The notes below the pieces were generated by a model. The model was not told where the DNA came from. It saw only the letters and a program-made list of their open reading frames with translations, and did not search any database. Of a DNA stretch of 64,000 bases, positions 27,572 to 34,789 are shown in pieces. The position numbers were made by a program, and so were the translations under genes. Each line of letters begins with the position of its first letter. The first letter of the stretch is position 1. The stretch comes from Candidatus Parcubacteria bacterium (GTDB taxonomy: Bacteria > Patescibacteriota > Minisyncoccia > Minisyncoccales > JAGLUP01), in assembly GCA_023134715.1 (NCBI GenBank), contig JAGLUP010000002.1, positions 160,430-224,429 of the forward strand. Direction: 5' to 3'.

Positions 27572-28087
27572 CTACTTTAATCTTTTAATCTCTTTTTTTA
27601 TTTCTTTGATTACTTCTGGATTATGGATTATCTTATCTTTACCTTCGGTTATTGAAATAATATAAAATACCTTTCCGCCGTATTTTGTGGTAAATTTTTC
27701 GTGCGTTTTTTTCTGCTGTTCTTTTTCGTTGATTATTTGCGTAATATATTCAAAGCCCGCGGGTTTTATTTGAAGACCGATATATTTTTCGTGAATTTTA
27801 ATAAAATAATCAACATTATATCTTCTATCCCATTCATCGGAAGCAGGTTCAATTTTAACTCCGAGGGTTTTTTCAAGTTGTCCGTATATTGTTTGAATCT
27901 CTGATTGATAACCATCAAAAGTTCTATTTATAACCAGGTTGTATATAAAGTTTATACAATCCTCTTCGGTAACATTTTCTATTTCGGCTTTACAAACATC
28001 GGTAACTTTAATAAATAATATTTTTCCAAGTTGCTCAAGGTGTTGTTTTGAATAAGCTTTGTCTAAATAAAATTTTAGCCTAATTTT
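27572..28087 (-). pseudogene. Remnant of MjaI-type restriction endonuclease
   Basis: The minus-strand frame is open for 171 codons with no usable start; an in-frame stop lies just upstream at 28088-28090. It reads KIRLKFYLDKAYSKQHLEQL, then VINRTFDGYQ, WDRRYNVDYFIK, YIGLQIKPAG and FTTKYGGKVFYI. By memory this matches the C-terminal half of MjaI-family (CTAG) enzymes, including the D...QxK core. The N-terminal half is missing. A partner DNA methyltransferase fragment lies at 29348. Confidence 0.6.
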
Positions 28088-28287
28088 TTATATTTATTAT
28101 TTATGATACATTCTTGAAATACAACTGCACTTAAAGAACATTTTAAAAAAATAAAATTTAAAGCTTGTTCTGAATCATAATTATTTCTTCTTAGAATTTT
28201 AAAAAAATCCCAAAAAGAAAATTTATCATGAAGAATAAAAAAATTTTCATTGTTTTTAACAAATTGTCGATTCAAGATTTTCTTCAT
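28075..28287 (-). CDS. Short frame between R-M remnants, unknown
   Basis: A 70-codon frame beginning MKKILNRQFVKNNENFF ends 13 bp inside the MjaI-type remnant in a different frame. It may be a small gene or part of the frameshifted 5' region. No motif is recognised. Confidence 0.25.
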   Translation of the reverse strand: MKKILNRQFVKNNENFFILHDKFSFWDFFKILRRNNYDSEQALNFIFLKCSLSAVVFQECIINNKYKKLG

Positions 28288-28334
28288 AATTTATTTTACT
28301 AGACTAATATAATATCTCTTGCTAGTATAGTAGC

Positions 28335-29351
28335 ATGAGATATCATATTCTTACAACTGTCAAATTTGCTAATGAATGTATTGAAAACGGCATTTATGGA
28401 GCTACTAATTCTAACTGGCTAGCCAATATTGAGTTTGGCGACTTTGTTTTTATTTCACAATTTAATTATAAATCACAAAACATTTATGGACCGTTTAAAG
28501 TTGCAGAAACTTTATTCTACGATAAAAATATAATTTATCCAAATCAAAAATATTATTATCGTATTAAGCTTGATCCAAGTAAGGTTAAAGTAATCGACGA
28601 AACTGATTTATATTTAAATGGCATTAAAAATGAAAATATAGATTTGGCATATTATATTATTAATTTAATACAACAAAATAAACATCTTCATTCAATAAGC
28701 CTTGTTGAACAAGAAGGAAAATTTATTTTAGAAACTATAGAAAAATTGGGCAATAAAACTAAAATAGAAAGCGTTAATAATCATTCTTTAGATTTCGAGA
28801 CACACAAGGTTGATACAAATTTTTTGATAGCGAAAAATAAACTATTCAAAAAATTATCTTTTTCTTCCGAAAGCGATTTGGAAGCTTTTATTTTATTAAA
28901 TTTAAAAAATGAAAATAGTATATTATACAAACAAATTGATAAAATTTTAAATGAATTTCAAAAAAATTATCTTGGTAATTCAATAACTTATAACCAATTT
29001 ATTTTTGGCAATGCCTATCCAGCAGATATTGTAATTATCAATAAGGAAAATATAAATATCTTCGAACTAAAAAAAGACATCCTTGATCAAAACCCACTCT
29101 CAATTTTAAGAAAAGAAATGAAAAAATACTGTTATTACTCTTTATTTTCTCGTAGAATACAAAATAAAGATATTAAACGAATGAATTTTTTCCTTCTTAC
29201 CCTAAAAGATGCTAATAATAAAACCAAAAAAGATCTTTATCGTGAGTTTAGTAATATAAACAATTTTGTAAGTAATTTAAGAGAAAATAATTTTATTATT
29301 CTCGAATATTATATTGATAATGGTCGTTTATTTATAAAAAAAGTAAACTAA
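28335..29351 (+). CDS. EVE-domain protein fused to PD-(D/E)XK nuclease
   Basis: Residues 1-90 resemble an EVE/PUA-like domain: GIYGATNSNWL, GDFVFISQF, then YGPFKVAETLFYDKNIIYP and YYYRIKL. EVE domains bind modified bases. The C-terminal 150 residues have AYPADIVIINKENINIFELK with Asp231, Glu244 and Lys246, an NucS/DUF91-like nuclease core. Such a fusion suggests modification-dependent restriction. It is the only plus-strand gene in this part and sits exactly between broken MjaI-type R and M genes. Confidence 0.65.
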   Translation: MRYHILTTVKFANECIENGIYGATNSNWLANIEFGDFVFISQFNYKSQNIYGPFKVAETLFYDKNIIYPNQKYYYRIKLDPSKVKVIDETDLYLNGIKNENIDLAYYIINLIQQNKHLHSISLVEQEGKFILETIEKLGNKTKIESVNNHSLDFETHKVDTNFLIAKNKLFKKLSFSSESDLEAFILLNLKNENSILYKQIDKILNEFQKNYLGNSITYNQFIFGNAYPADIVIINKENINIFELKKDILDQNPLSILRKEMKKYCYYSLFSRRIQNKDIKRMNFFLLTLKDANNKTKKDLYREFSNINNFVSNLRENNFIILEYYIDNGRLFIKKVN

Positions 29352-29710
29352 GTTTTTTGCCAAATAATAGCTCCTATATAATCAAAACCGATAGTTTCGC
29401 AAAATTTAATTATTTCTGTTCTAATTGGAATAATTTTATATCTACCATAATAAACCGCGCGAGCAAATTGATCGCCTATGTTTATGCAAAGCCTACAACC
29501 ATCATTCAAAACCCTAAAACACTCTTTCCATACTAAATTTAGGTTATTAATATAATTTTCATAACTATCATTGAAGCCAATCTGATCTGACGAGCCATAA
29601 TCTTTTAATTGCCAATAGGGTGGTGAAGTAATCACGAGATGAACAGAATTATTTTTTAATTCTGGCATATTTCTGGAATCGCCTATTATAACCTTGTGAT
29701 TAGTTTTCAT
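29348..29710 (-). pseudogene. Truncated DNA methyltransferase (beta-class, MjaI-type)
   Basis: The 120 residues start normally (MKTNHKVIIGDSRNMPEL) and contain the catalytic motif ITSPPYW and GSSDQIGF, typical of N4-C or N6-A methyltransferases. They stop after GAIIWQKT, where the family continues for well over a hundred residues including the AdoMet-binding FxGxG motif. The stop overlaps the EVE-nuclease gene end by 4 bp, so the 3' two thirds were probably replaced. Confidence 0.75.
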
Positions 29711-29785
29711 ATTTTCATATTTTATTATTCCAATTATTAGAATAAAAATTTGGGTTGCGTAGTTTTAATTATCTATGCTTTATTA

Positions 29786-29882
29786 TAACAAAAAACCGCT
29801 TCTGCGGAAAGGCGGAGGCGGGGTTTTCAATGTTTGTTTGTAAATAAAAAAGCCTTGCGGAAGCAGGGCGGGGTTGTTTTGG
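29786..29882 (-). repeat. Two REP-like GC-rich terminator hairpins
   Basis: Two hairpins (about 29786-29826 and 29846-29882) share the pattern AAAAAA-GCCTT or CCGCTT...GGCGGGGTTTT-like. Read on the minus strand each ends in a T-run. They lie just downstream of the PspC gene. Related copies are at 30727, 34238 and 34622. Confidence 0.65.
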
Positions 29883-29892
29883 TCGGATAATT

Positions 29893-30087
29893 TTATTTAC
29901 TTGGTTTTTCAGGGACGACAAAAGCAGAAATAATATAAACAAAAATACCTGGGGCAAAACCAGTAAAAACAACAATCAAAAGCCAAGTAATTCTCAAAAT
30001 AGCAGGGTCTATATTTAAATATTCCCCTATTCCTCCAATAACTCCCGCGAAGATTCTATTTTTCTCGCTTCTATATAATTTTTTCAT
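29893..30087 (-). CDS. PspC-domain protein
   Basis: This 64-residue protein is a single PspC domain: KKLYRSEKNRIFAGVIGGIG, then LNIDPAILRITWLL, and a TM helix with FAPGIFVYIISAFVVP. PspC proteins sense membrane stress with PspA or act alone. PspA/B are not adjacent. Confidence 0.9.
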   Translation of the reverse strand: MKKLYRSEKNRIFAGVIGGIGEYLNIDPAILRITWLLIVVFTGFAPGIFVYIISAFVVPEKPSK

Positions 30088-30218
30088 AATTTTTATTTAT
30101 TTTTATTTATATTTTTATTATAACAAAAAATTATTGTTTTGGTAATTTTATTTTCTTTTTCTGATTTAGTAAAATTTTAAGTAAAAGAATAGTCGCAGGA
30201 TATACTGCGACATAAATT

Positions 30219-30614
30219 TTAATGACTTGGTGGATCACTTTTTTCACTTAGCTCTATTTTGAAAAAGCTTTGATCATCGGGGTCAATTTCTCCGACAAAA
30301 ACTTCCATACTCCCTCCGTCATGATTGCAACAAAGAGAGTTTCCGACGAAATGGCATATATCAACAGCCAAATCATCTCTTAACCTCTTTGTTCTTTCTT
30401 GACTAGAAAGAAAATCAACGTAAACAAGTATTTTATTTCCTATTTGTTTTTTAATATTTATCCCGTCGACATAAATCTCTGTCTTATCGTCAAATTTCAC
30501 AATCACCTCCTTAGATTCCACCTTTAACTTTTCTACTATAATCCGTGTAACCAAACTTGCTACACCATCCCTTGACTCTCCTTCTGGAAGTCCTTCAATC
30601 CTTATAATTGGCAT
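30219..30614 (-). CDS. Tautomerase-like protein
   Basis: From the ATG at 30614 the protein starts MPIIRIEGLPEGE, matching the 4-oxalocrotonate tautomerase family where Pro1 becomes the catalytic base. The rest of the 131 residues, including SLCCNHDGG, is longer than a 4-OT monomer, so it may be a diverged fusion. The open frame reaches a TTG at 30680, and a GGAGAG site favours a TTG at about 30647. The start is therefore uncertain. Confidence 0.45.
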   Translation of the reverse strand: MPIIRIEGLPEGESRDGVASLVTRIIVEKLKVESKEVIVKFDDKTEIYVDGINIKKQIGNKILVYVDFLSSQERTKRLRDDLAVDICHFVGNSLCCNHDGGSMEVFVGEIDPDDQSFFKIELSEKSDPPSH

Positions 30615-30726
30615 TTTCTTTTTTATTTCGGTATTTTTTTTATTCAATTCTTTCTCTCCAGATTTAATTGTAAGGAGCAATTTCTATTTTAAAGAATAGC
30701 ATAAAATTAAGGTTCTGTCAATTTTT

Positions 30727-30768
30727 TAATATAAAAAAGCCTTGCGAAGGCAAGGCGGGGTTGTTTTG
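30727..30768 (-). repeat. REP-like terminator hairpin
   Basis: AAAAAAGCCTTGCGAAGGCAAGGC-GGGGTTG resembles the element at 29846 closely. On the minus strand GCCTTGCCTTCGCAAGGC is followed by TTTTTT. It lies downstream of the secreted nuclease gene. Confidence 0.65.
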
Positions 30769-30877
30769 GAATAAAGTTTAAAATTTGGGGTTAAATTTTT
30801 AATTTTTCAAATTCGTCAATATCTTTATTTTTTCTCACATTATCCAAGGAAGTGATTGAGGTCGAACCTCAGCCGCT

Positions 30878-31963
30878 TTAATCATCGTCTATTAAATCTG
30901 TTCTGAACTTTGCATAGATTGGATAATGGTCCGAGACATCCCAGACTAATTCTTTGTCACTGAGCGCGTATTCTTCGTCAAAATAAAAAACTGCCGCGCT
31001 GTTACTCATATATTCGTGACTAAGTGTAGCATTTATCATAACTATTCTATCATAAGTCCAGTCAGTTTTAGTCATAGTATCCATATCATTAGTAATTACC
31101 CAATGGTATTTATAGGATTTAAAAGGATTAATATCGTCATCTTCATCAAAATAACTTCCATCTGCGTTAAAATCTCCCATAACTATAATATCTTTTTCGT
31201 TGGGGTCTTTTGCTAAAATTGAATCAACGACATCCGCAAGATAGCTAATTTCGGAGTCGGCATCATCCGGCTTAACGTGAATTCCCGCAAGAGTAAAGTC
31301 AAAATTTCCTTTTTTGAAAGAAGCTATATATGGCTCTCTTTGAAAAACATCGTTTATATCATTATACACATAAGCAGAGCCCTCAATAAATTCTATTTCA
31401 TCGGTATTATAGAAATAAGCATAAGCTTCCTTGCTGCTTCCTCTGCCAAGCCTTTCACTTCTTTGAAAAGCATATTTTTGATAACCAGCCGCTTCGTTTA
31501 TTTTTTGAAGGTAATAAGGAGCGGTTTCTTCTTTTGCGTCTCTAATTTCTTGAACAAGCATAACATCAAATTCTTGAGCGATTCTTTTCAGCATATCCAT
31601 TACGTCATTTTTCTCTCTTTTCGTTTTTCCAAATATCTGAATATTGAAGGCGGCAACTTTAATCGGTTTTACTTCTGAACACTTATTATTTTTACATTCA
31701 CAGCCAAATACTTCGTGTACCTCCTGACAATTAATTCCACAAACCTTATTTTCTAAAACTTCCGGCGTCTGACCCGCGCGATAACACTTGCAATCACAAA
31801 GAGAAAGATTGCACTCATTACTTTGTTCACATTCTTTGCTATCCTCTAATTCTTGTTGAAAGAACAAAAATGAAAAACCGATAGAAGTTATTATTAAAAC
31901 AATTATTGAACTTTTTTTCAAGTTGGTTATTTTTTTATTTTTTGGCATATTATTTATTGACAT
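30878..31963 (-). CDS. Membrane-anchored DNase I-like endonuclease
   Basis: The 361-residue protein has a TM anchor (about 18-37) and a Cys-rich segment with about 11 Cys (CEQSNECNLSLCDCKC). The endonuclease/exonuclease/phosphatase fold follows. Family motifs are AAFNIQIFG, VQEIRD, GIHVKP, MGDFNADGSYF and a final SDHYPI. It is probably exposed outside the cell, where it could degrade nucleic acids for scavenging. Confidence 0.85.
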   Translation of the reverse strand: MSINNMPKNKKITNLKKSSIIVLIITSIGFSFLFFQQELEDSKECEQSNECNLSLCDCKCYRAGQTPEVLENKVCGINCQEVHEVFGCECKNNKCSEVKPIKVAAFNIQIFGKTKREKNDVMDMLKRIAQEFDVMLVQEIRDAKEETAPYYLQKINEAAGYQKYAFQRSERLGRGSSKEAYAYFYNTDEIEFIEGSAYVYNDINDVFQREPYIASFKKGNFDFTLAGIHVKPDDADSEISYLADVVDSILAKDPNEKDIIVMGDFNADGSYFDEDDDINPFKSYKYHWVITNDMDTMTKTDWTYDRIVMINATLSHEYMSNSAAVFYFDEEYALSDKELVWDVSDHYPIYAKFRTDLIDDD

Positions 31964-32328
31964 GGAAAGTCCTATCCTTATAACAGATTTCTTTTCCGGG
32001 AAGTAATTCTACTTTTGGTAGATATGAGTAAATTTCATCTTAGTGTATTATACCTGCATTTCACTCAAAAACAATATCTGCGCTATATTTGAAACAAGCG
32101 AAATCCCATCGGTTTCGCTTTTTAATTTCTATCCAAGAAGGCGACAAAAAAGAGATTTTGCAATTCCCCTAAATAGTGAGTTTGACAATTTCGCCGTGTT
32201 TATTCAGAATATTTATCTTCCTTTTTGTCTATTCTCTTTTTCAATGTTGTTTCCAACCGTGCATTCTTTGTAAATATGATATACTTCTGTTTTTTCGTCT
32301 GTATGATATGGTTTAACTTTTTTGGGTT
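31964..32328. other. Gap with one short frame
   Basis: Between the nuclease gene and Nudix copy B this stretch holds only the 39-residue frame listed at 32213. The rest shows a rearranged look, with short broken frames on both strands and no terminator. Confidence 0.4.
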
Positions 32329-32332
32329 TCAT
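32213..32332 (-). CDS. Short hypothetical protein, possibly truncated
   Basis: A 39-residue frame starts MKPKKVKPYHTDEKTEVYH and contains YKECTVGNNIEKENR. The pattern suggests the N-terminal part of a small zinc-binding protein. Its ATG falls in the first bases of the 450-bp repeat B, so the repeat boundary coincides with the gene start. Confidence 0.35.
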   Translation of the reverse strand: MKPKKVKPYHTDEKTEVYHIYKECTVGNNIEKENRQKGR

Positions 32333-32778
32333 AAATTTTATTTATATCATTATAATGCTCTAATTATATCATTGCTGTTTTCTTAATTGAATCTAAAACC
32401 CAATCTCCTCTTAGTTTGTCTTTCATATTTTCAACTTCTTTGAGGGAAAACCATTGAGCGTCAAGAATTTCATCTTTGGGGAAATTAAGTTGTCCGTCAA
32501 TTATTTTAGCTCTAAAAGAATGCTTTACTGGAGCTTTTGCGTTCTCGTGAAAAATATCTATTTTTTTTAATAGTTCAACATTATAACCAGTTTCTTCTTT
32601 AGCTTCCTTAACGGCAGTTTCTTCAATTGATAAACCTTGCTCTACTCTGCCAGCAGGAAGATTCCATTTTCCATAACATTGAGCCTGCTTTTCTTGAACT
32701 AATAAAAACTTGCCATCTTTTTCAATAACCACTCCAGCTGCGATATTTATTTTAACTAAATTTTCCATAAATTTTATT
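32329..32778. repeat. 450-bp direct repeat, copy B (Nudix gene)
   Basis: Same length and orientation as copy A at 24966-25415, with about ten differences. Copy B lies about 7.4 kb away, so recombination between the two could delete or duplicate the island interior. Confidence 0.9.
32364..32768 (-). CDS. Nudix hydrolase, copy B
   Basis: Nearly identical to the Nudix protein at 25001: only positions 8-9 (GV versus NI) and one Arg/Gln differ. It has the same altered Nudix box with Leu for the first Glu. It follows a GTCAGCCACCTTTTTC element. As both copies are intact, function is probably retained. Confidence 0.85.
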   Translation of the reverse strand: MENLVKINIAAGVVIEKDGKFLLVQEKQAQCYGKWNLPAGRVEQGLSIEETAVKEAKEETGYNVELLKKIDIFHENAKAPVKHSFRAKIIDGQLNFPKDEILDAQWFSLKEVENMKDKLRGDWVLDSIKKTAMI

Positions 32779-32809
32779 TATTTTTTGAAAAAGGTGGCTG
32801 ACTGGATTT

Positions 32810-33184
32810 TTAACTTAAATACTTTTTTATTCTATCGCGGTCCTCATTTTCTTTTTCACCCTTAAAATATATCTGAATAAATTCAACTTTACAAGTTTGA
32901 GAATAAAAAGCGTAAATAACTCGTATTCCGCTTTTTGAGCCTCGTCCTTTTAGCGCCTTGCAGGCAAATTTTTTGATTTTGCAAATTTGTACTATTTCCG
33001 TACAAAAACCTTTGATTGGAAAAATGCTTTGATTGTCAATGCGTTTAAGGTGATAAAGCTCAATAGCGTTGCGTTTTGCAGTTTCTAAATCTTCCTCAAG
33101 CGTTCTATATTTTTTGAGAAGTCGCTTGAGGTCTTTTTGAAAAAGGTTAATTTCACTGTATTTAATCTTCGTCGGTTTTGTCAT
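32810..33184 (-). CDS. RelE/HigB-like toxin of type II TA
   Basis: A 124-residue basic protein with LFQKDLKRLLKKYRTLEEDL, then KGRGSKSGIRVIYAFYSQ and VEFIQIYFKGEKENED. The motif order fits the RelE/HigB mRNA-interferase fold. Its start overlaps the antitoxin gene by 23 bp, as is common in antitoxin-first operons. Confidence 0.7.
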   Translation of the reverse strand: MTKPTKIKYSEINLFQKDLKRLLKKYRTLEEDLETAKRNAIELYHLKRIDNQSIFPIKGFCTEIVQICKIKKFACKALKGRGSKSGIRVIYAFYSQTCKVEFIQIYFKGEKENEDRDRIKKYLS

Positions 33185-33953
33185 ATTTTCTTACTGATGT
33201 TTCGGGCGTGCGGTAAAACACCGACTCAAAATCAAGCGGTTTTCCGTCTTCCGCGCTAATCCACGGGACATCTTTATGTGATAAATCTGTTAATTGACTG
33301 GCTGTTAAATCAGAAAGTCGTTGTAATTCCCAATCAATATGCTTCTGTTCTTGGCCATTTAAAATGCTTAATTCCGGCTCAATTGCCGGATTGACCAAAT
33401 ACTTGGTTTGAGGATATTGGTAAAACTTGCTTTTTACGATTTCCACATCGCCATCTTTCACCATATCTTTGATAAGATTTTCAAACAAAAGCGGCGTTGG
33501 CCCATGATGATTTTTCATATACACTAAACCCATCAACTGGTCCTCATATTTTTCGTAATAGTCAAAATCTATAAAATAAAGCAATTTATACAAAACCGTC
33601 ATGCCAACATTCGGCTTGCCGCCGACTTTTTTTAAAATGTAAAGCAAAATTTGTCGAAACTTATCTGCTTTTTCTTGCGGAACGCTTATTCTAATCTCAT
33701 TTTCTTGCTTTTGAGTTTGTTTTTTCTTTTTTTCCACTTTTACGATTGTCTTTATTCCTTCCTTGCTTTGCAAAAAATTTTGAAAAGAAATGTTAAAAAT
33801 TTCCGCCAGCTTTTTTGCTTCGGTAATAGTTAAATCCCGCCCGCCTTGTTCTATTTGAACATAAGTCGGACGGGAAATGCTTAATTCAGACGCCAAAAAC
33901 TCCTGCGTCAAATTGCGCTTTTTCCGTTGTTGTTGAATGAATTTTGCAAGCAT
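33162..33953 (-). CDS. XRE-HTH plus Panacea (DUF4065) antitoxin
   Basis: This 263-residue protein has an XRE-type helix-turn-helix at about residues 4-58 (RNLTQEFLASELSISRPTYV). A DUF4065/SocA-like Panacea domain follows at about 105-215 (TVLYKLLYFIDFDYYEKY, YMKNHHGPTP). Panacea domains act as antitoxin scaffolds paired with many toxins. The RelE-like gene overlaps its 3' end, so this is a complete TA pair. Confidence 0.75.
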   Translation of the reverse strand: MLAKFIQQQRKKRNLTQEFLASELSISRPTYVQIEQGGRDLTITEAKKLAEIFNISFQNFLQSKEGIKTIVKVEKKKKQTQKQENEIRISVPQEKADKFRQILLYILKKVGGKPNVGMTVLYKLLYFIDFDYYEKYEDQLMGLVYMKNHHGPTPLLFENLIKDMVKDGDVEIVKSKFYQYPQTKYLVNPAIEPELSILNGQEQKHIDWELQRLSDLTASQLTDLSHKDVPWISAEDGKPLDFESVFYRTPETSVRKYDKTDED

Positions 33954-34025
33954 AGTGATTATAGTATAGGCGATGTAAAATTATTTGTCAATAGCAATGT
34001 CAAAAAGTTATACACACCCTATATT

Positions 34026-34246
34026 TCACTGGTTGGCTCTGTGAAAATTTTTGGCTTCTGCTTCTTCAATAGAGCAAAGCCATTTGTCTTCTTCAAAAAG
34101 ATTAATCGTGGTTAGAGAGTAATGTTTATCTCCGGGAAGATGATAATATTTTCGATATTTTTGGCTTGTGTGACGGCTAACATTGCCCTTAATTACGCAT
34201 TTTCCATCAAATTGAGATTCTCCGCAAGAACCCCAAATTCCCAAAA
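34026..34246 (-). pseudogene. Orphan C-terminal piece of thermonuclease
   Basis: It encodes FLGIWGSCGESQFDG, CVIKGN, YYHLPGDKHY and WLCSIEEAEAKNF, homologous to the tail of the thermonuclease pseudogene at 19757. The homologous part begins at exactly the same residue (FLGIW) in both, immediately after a T-run. Here it is preceded by a REP-like hairpin instead of an SNase domain. The frame opens further to 34310 in unrelated sequence. Confidence 0.6.
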
Positions 34247-34276
34247 AACCGCTTCTGCTAAAAGGCGGATTTGGGA
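34238..34276 (-). repeat. REP-like hairpin
   Basis: CCAAAAAACCGCTTCTGC...GGCGGATTTGGGATTTT matches the left part of the 29786 element. It lies between the NYN remnant and the thermonuclease tail. Confidence 0.55.
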
Positions 34277-34402
34277 TTTTCGTTTTTTGCAGAATGTGGC
34301 TCTCTCCCACTTGACAAGGGGTGTGAATTTGCTATTGTTAAAGTATTAAGACGAAAGGGAATCCGAACGGTTTACTGCCTAAGGAGACCCTTTCTTTTTT
34401 TA

Positions 34403-34618
34403 TTACTGTATTTTTCTTTTAACTCCTTCGTTACCCAAATAATCAAAATACATAGGCATAAGTTTTCTATATAATGAAGAAGCGAATTGTTTATTTGGAA
34501 AAAGTATTTTCTTAAATCTATTTTCTTCAATCAAAAAATCCACGAGCATTTTATAATCTCCATCTCCAGAAACAAGAACTATTTTATCAAATGGTTCTTT
34601 TTTGTATAATTTTTTCAT
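34403..34618 (-). pseudogene. C-terminal fragment of NYN-domain RNase (LabA/DUF88)
   Basis: The 71 residues contain DKIVLVSGDGDYKMLVDFL and KKILFPNKQFASSLYRKL, the second half of NYN domains with the SGDGD metal site. The first metal-binding Asp and the N-terminal strands are absent, so it looks truncated. A REP-like hairpin adjoins the 5' end. Confidence 0.6.
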
Positions 34619-34621
34619 TAC

Positions 34622-34660
34622 ATTAAAAAACCGCTTTTACTGAAAGGCGGAGGCGGGGGT
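34622..34660 (-). repeat. REP-like terminator hairpin downstream of tRNA-Lys
   Basis: AAAAAACCGCTTTTACTGAAAGGCGGAGGCGGGGG resembles the 29786 element. On the minus strand it ends in a T-run and could terminate the tRNA transcript. Confidence 0.6.
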
Positions 34661-34697
34661 GTTATAGTTTACACTGAGGAGCGAAGCGACGAAGTGT

Positions 34698-34770
34698 GCG
34701 CTCGGAGGGGATCGAACCCCCGACCATCGGCTTAAAAGGCCGCTGCTCTACCTAACTGAGCTACGAGCGC
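34698..34770 (-). tRNA. tRNA-Lys (anticodon TTT)
   Basis: Read on the minus strand the 73 bases fold as acceptor GCGCTCG/CGAGCGC, D stem GCTC/GAGC, anticodon loop CTTTTAA, T arm GGGGG-TTCGATC-CCCTC. No CCA is encoded. The first anticodon-stem pair would be G-A. It marks the boundary between the accessory island and the dnaJ operon. Confidence 0.93.
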
Positions 34771-34789
34771 AAGTGCCGCGAATCAGCGG

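Noticed and set aside
27701-27904. 67-codon plus-strand frame
   Set aside because: It is antisense to the MjaI-type remnant, whose protein has recognisable motifs.
29769-29975. 68-codon minus-strand frame
   Set aside because: It is a shifted frame over the PspC gene and the REP hairpins; the repeat accounts for its Pro/Arg-rich part.
32043-32273. 76-codon plus-strand frame
   Set aside because: It is opposite the 39-residue frame and rearranged sequence, lacks an SD and looks like chance translation of AT-rich DNA.
34698-34770. Integrase attachment site at tRNA-Lys
   Set aside because: I could not find a second copy of the tRNA 3' end in the window, and the Xer gene is 27 kb away.
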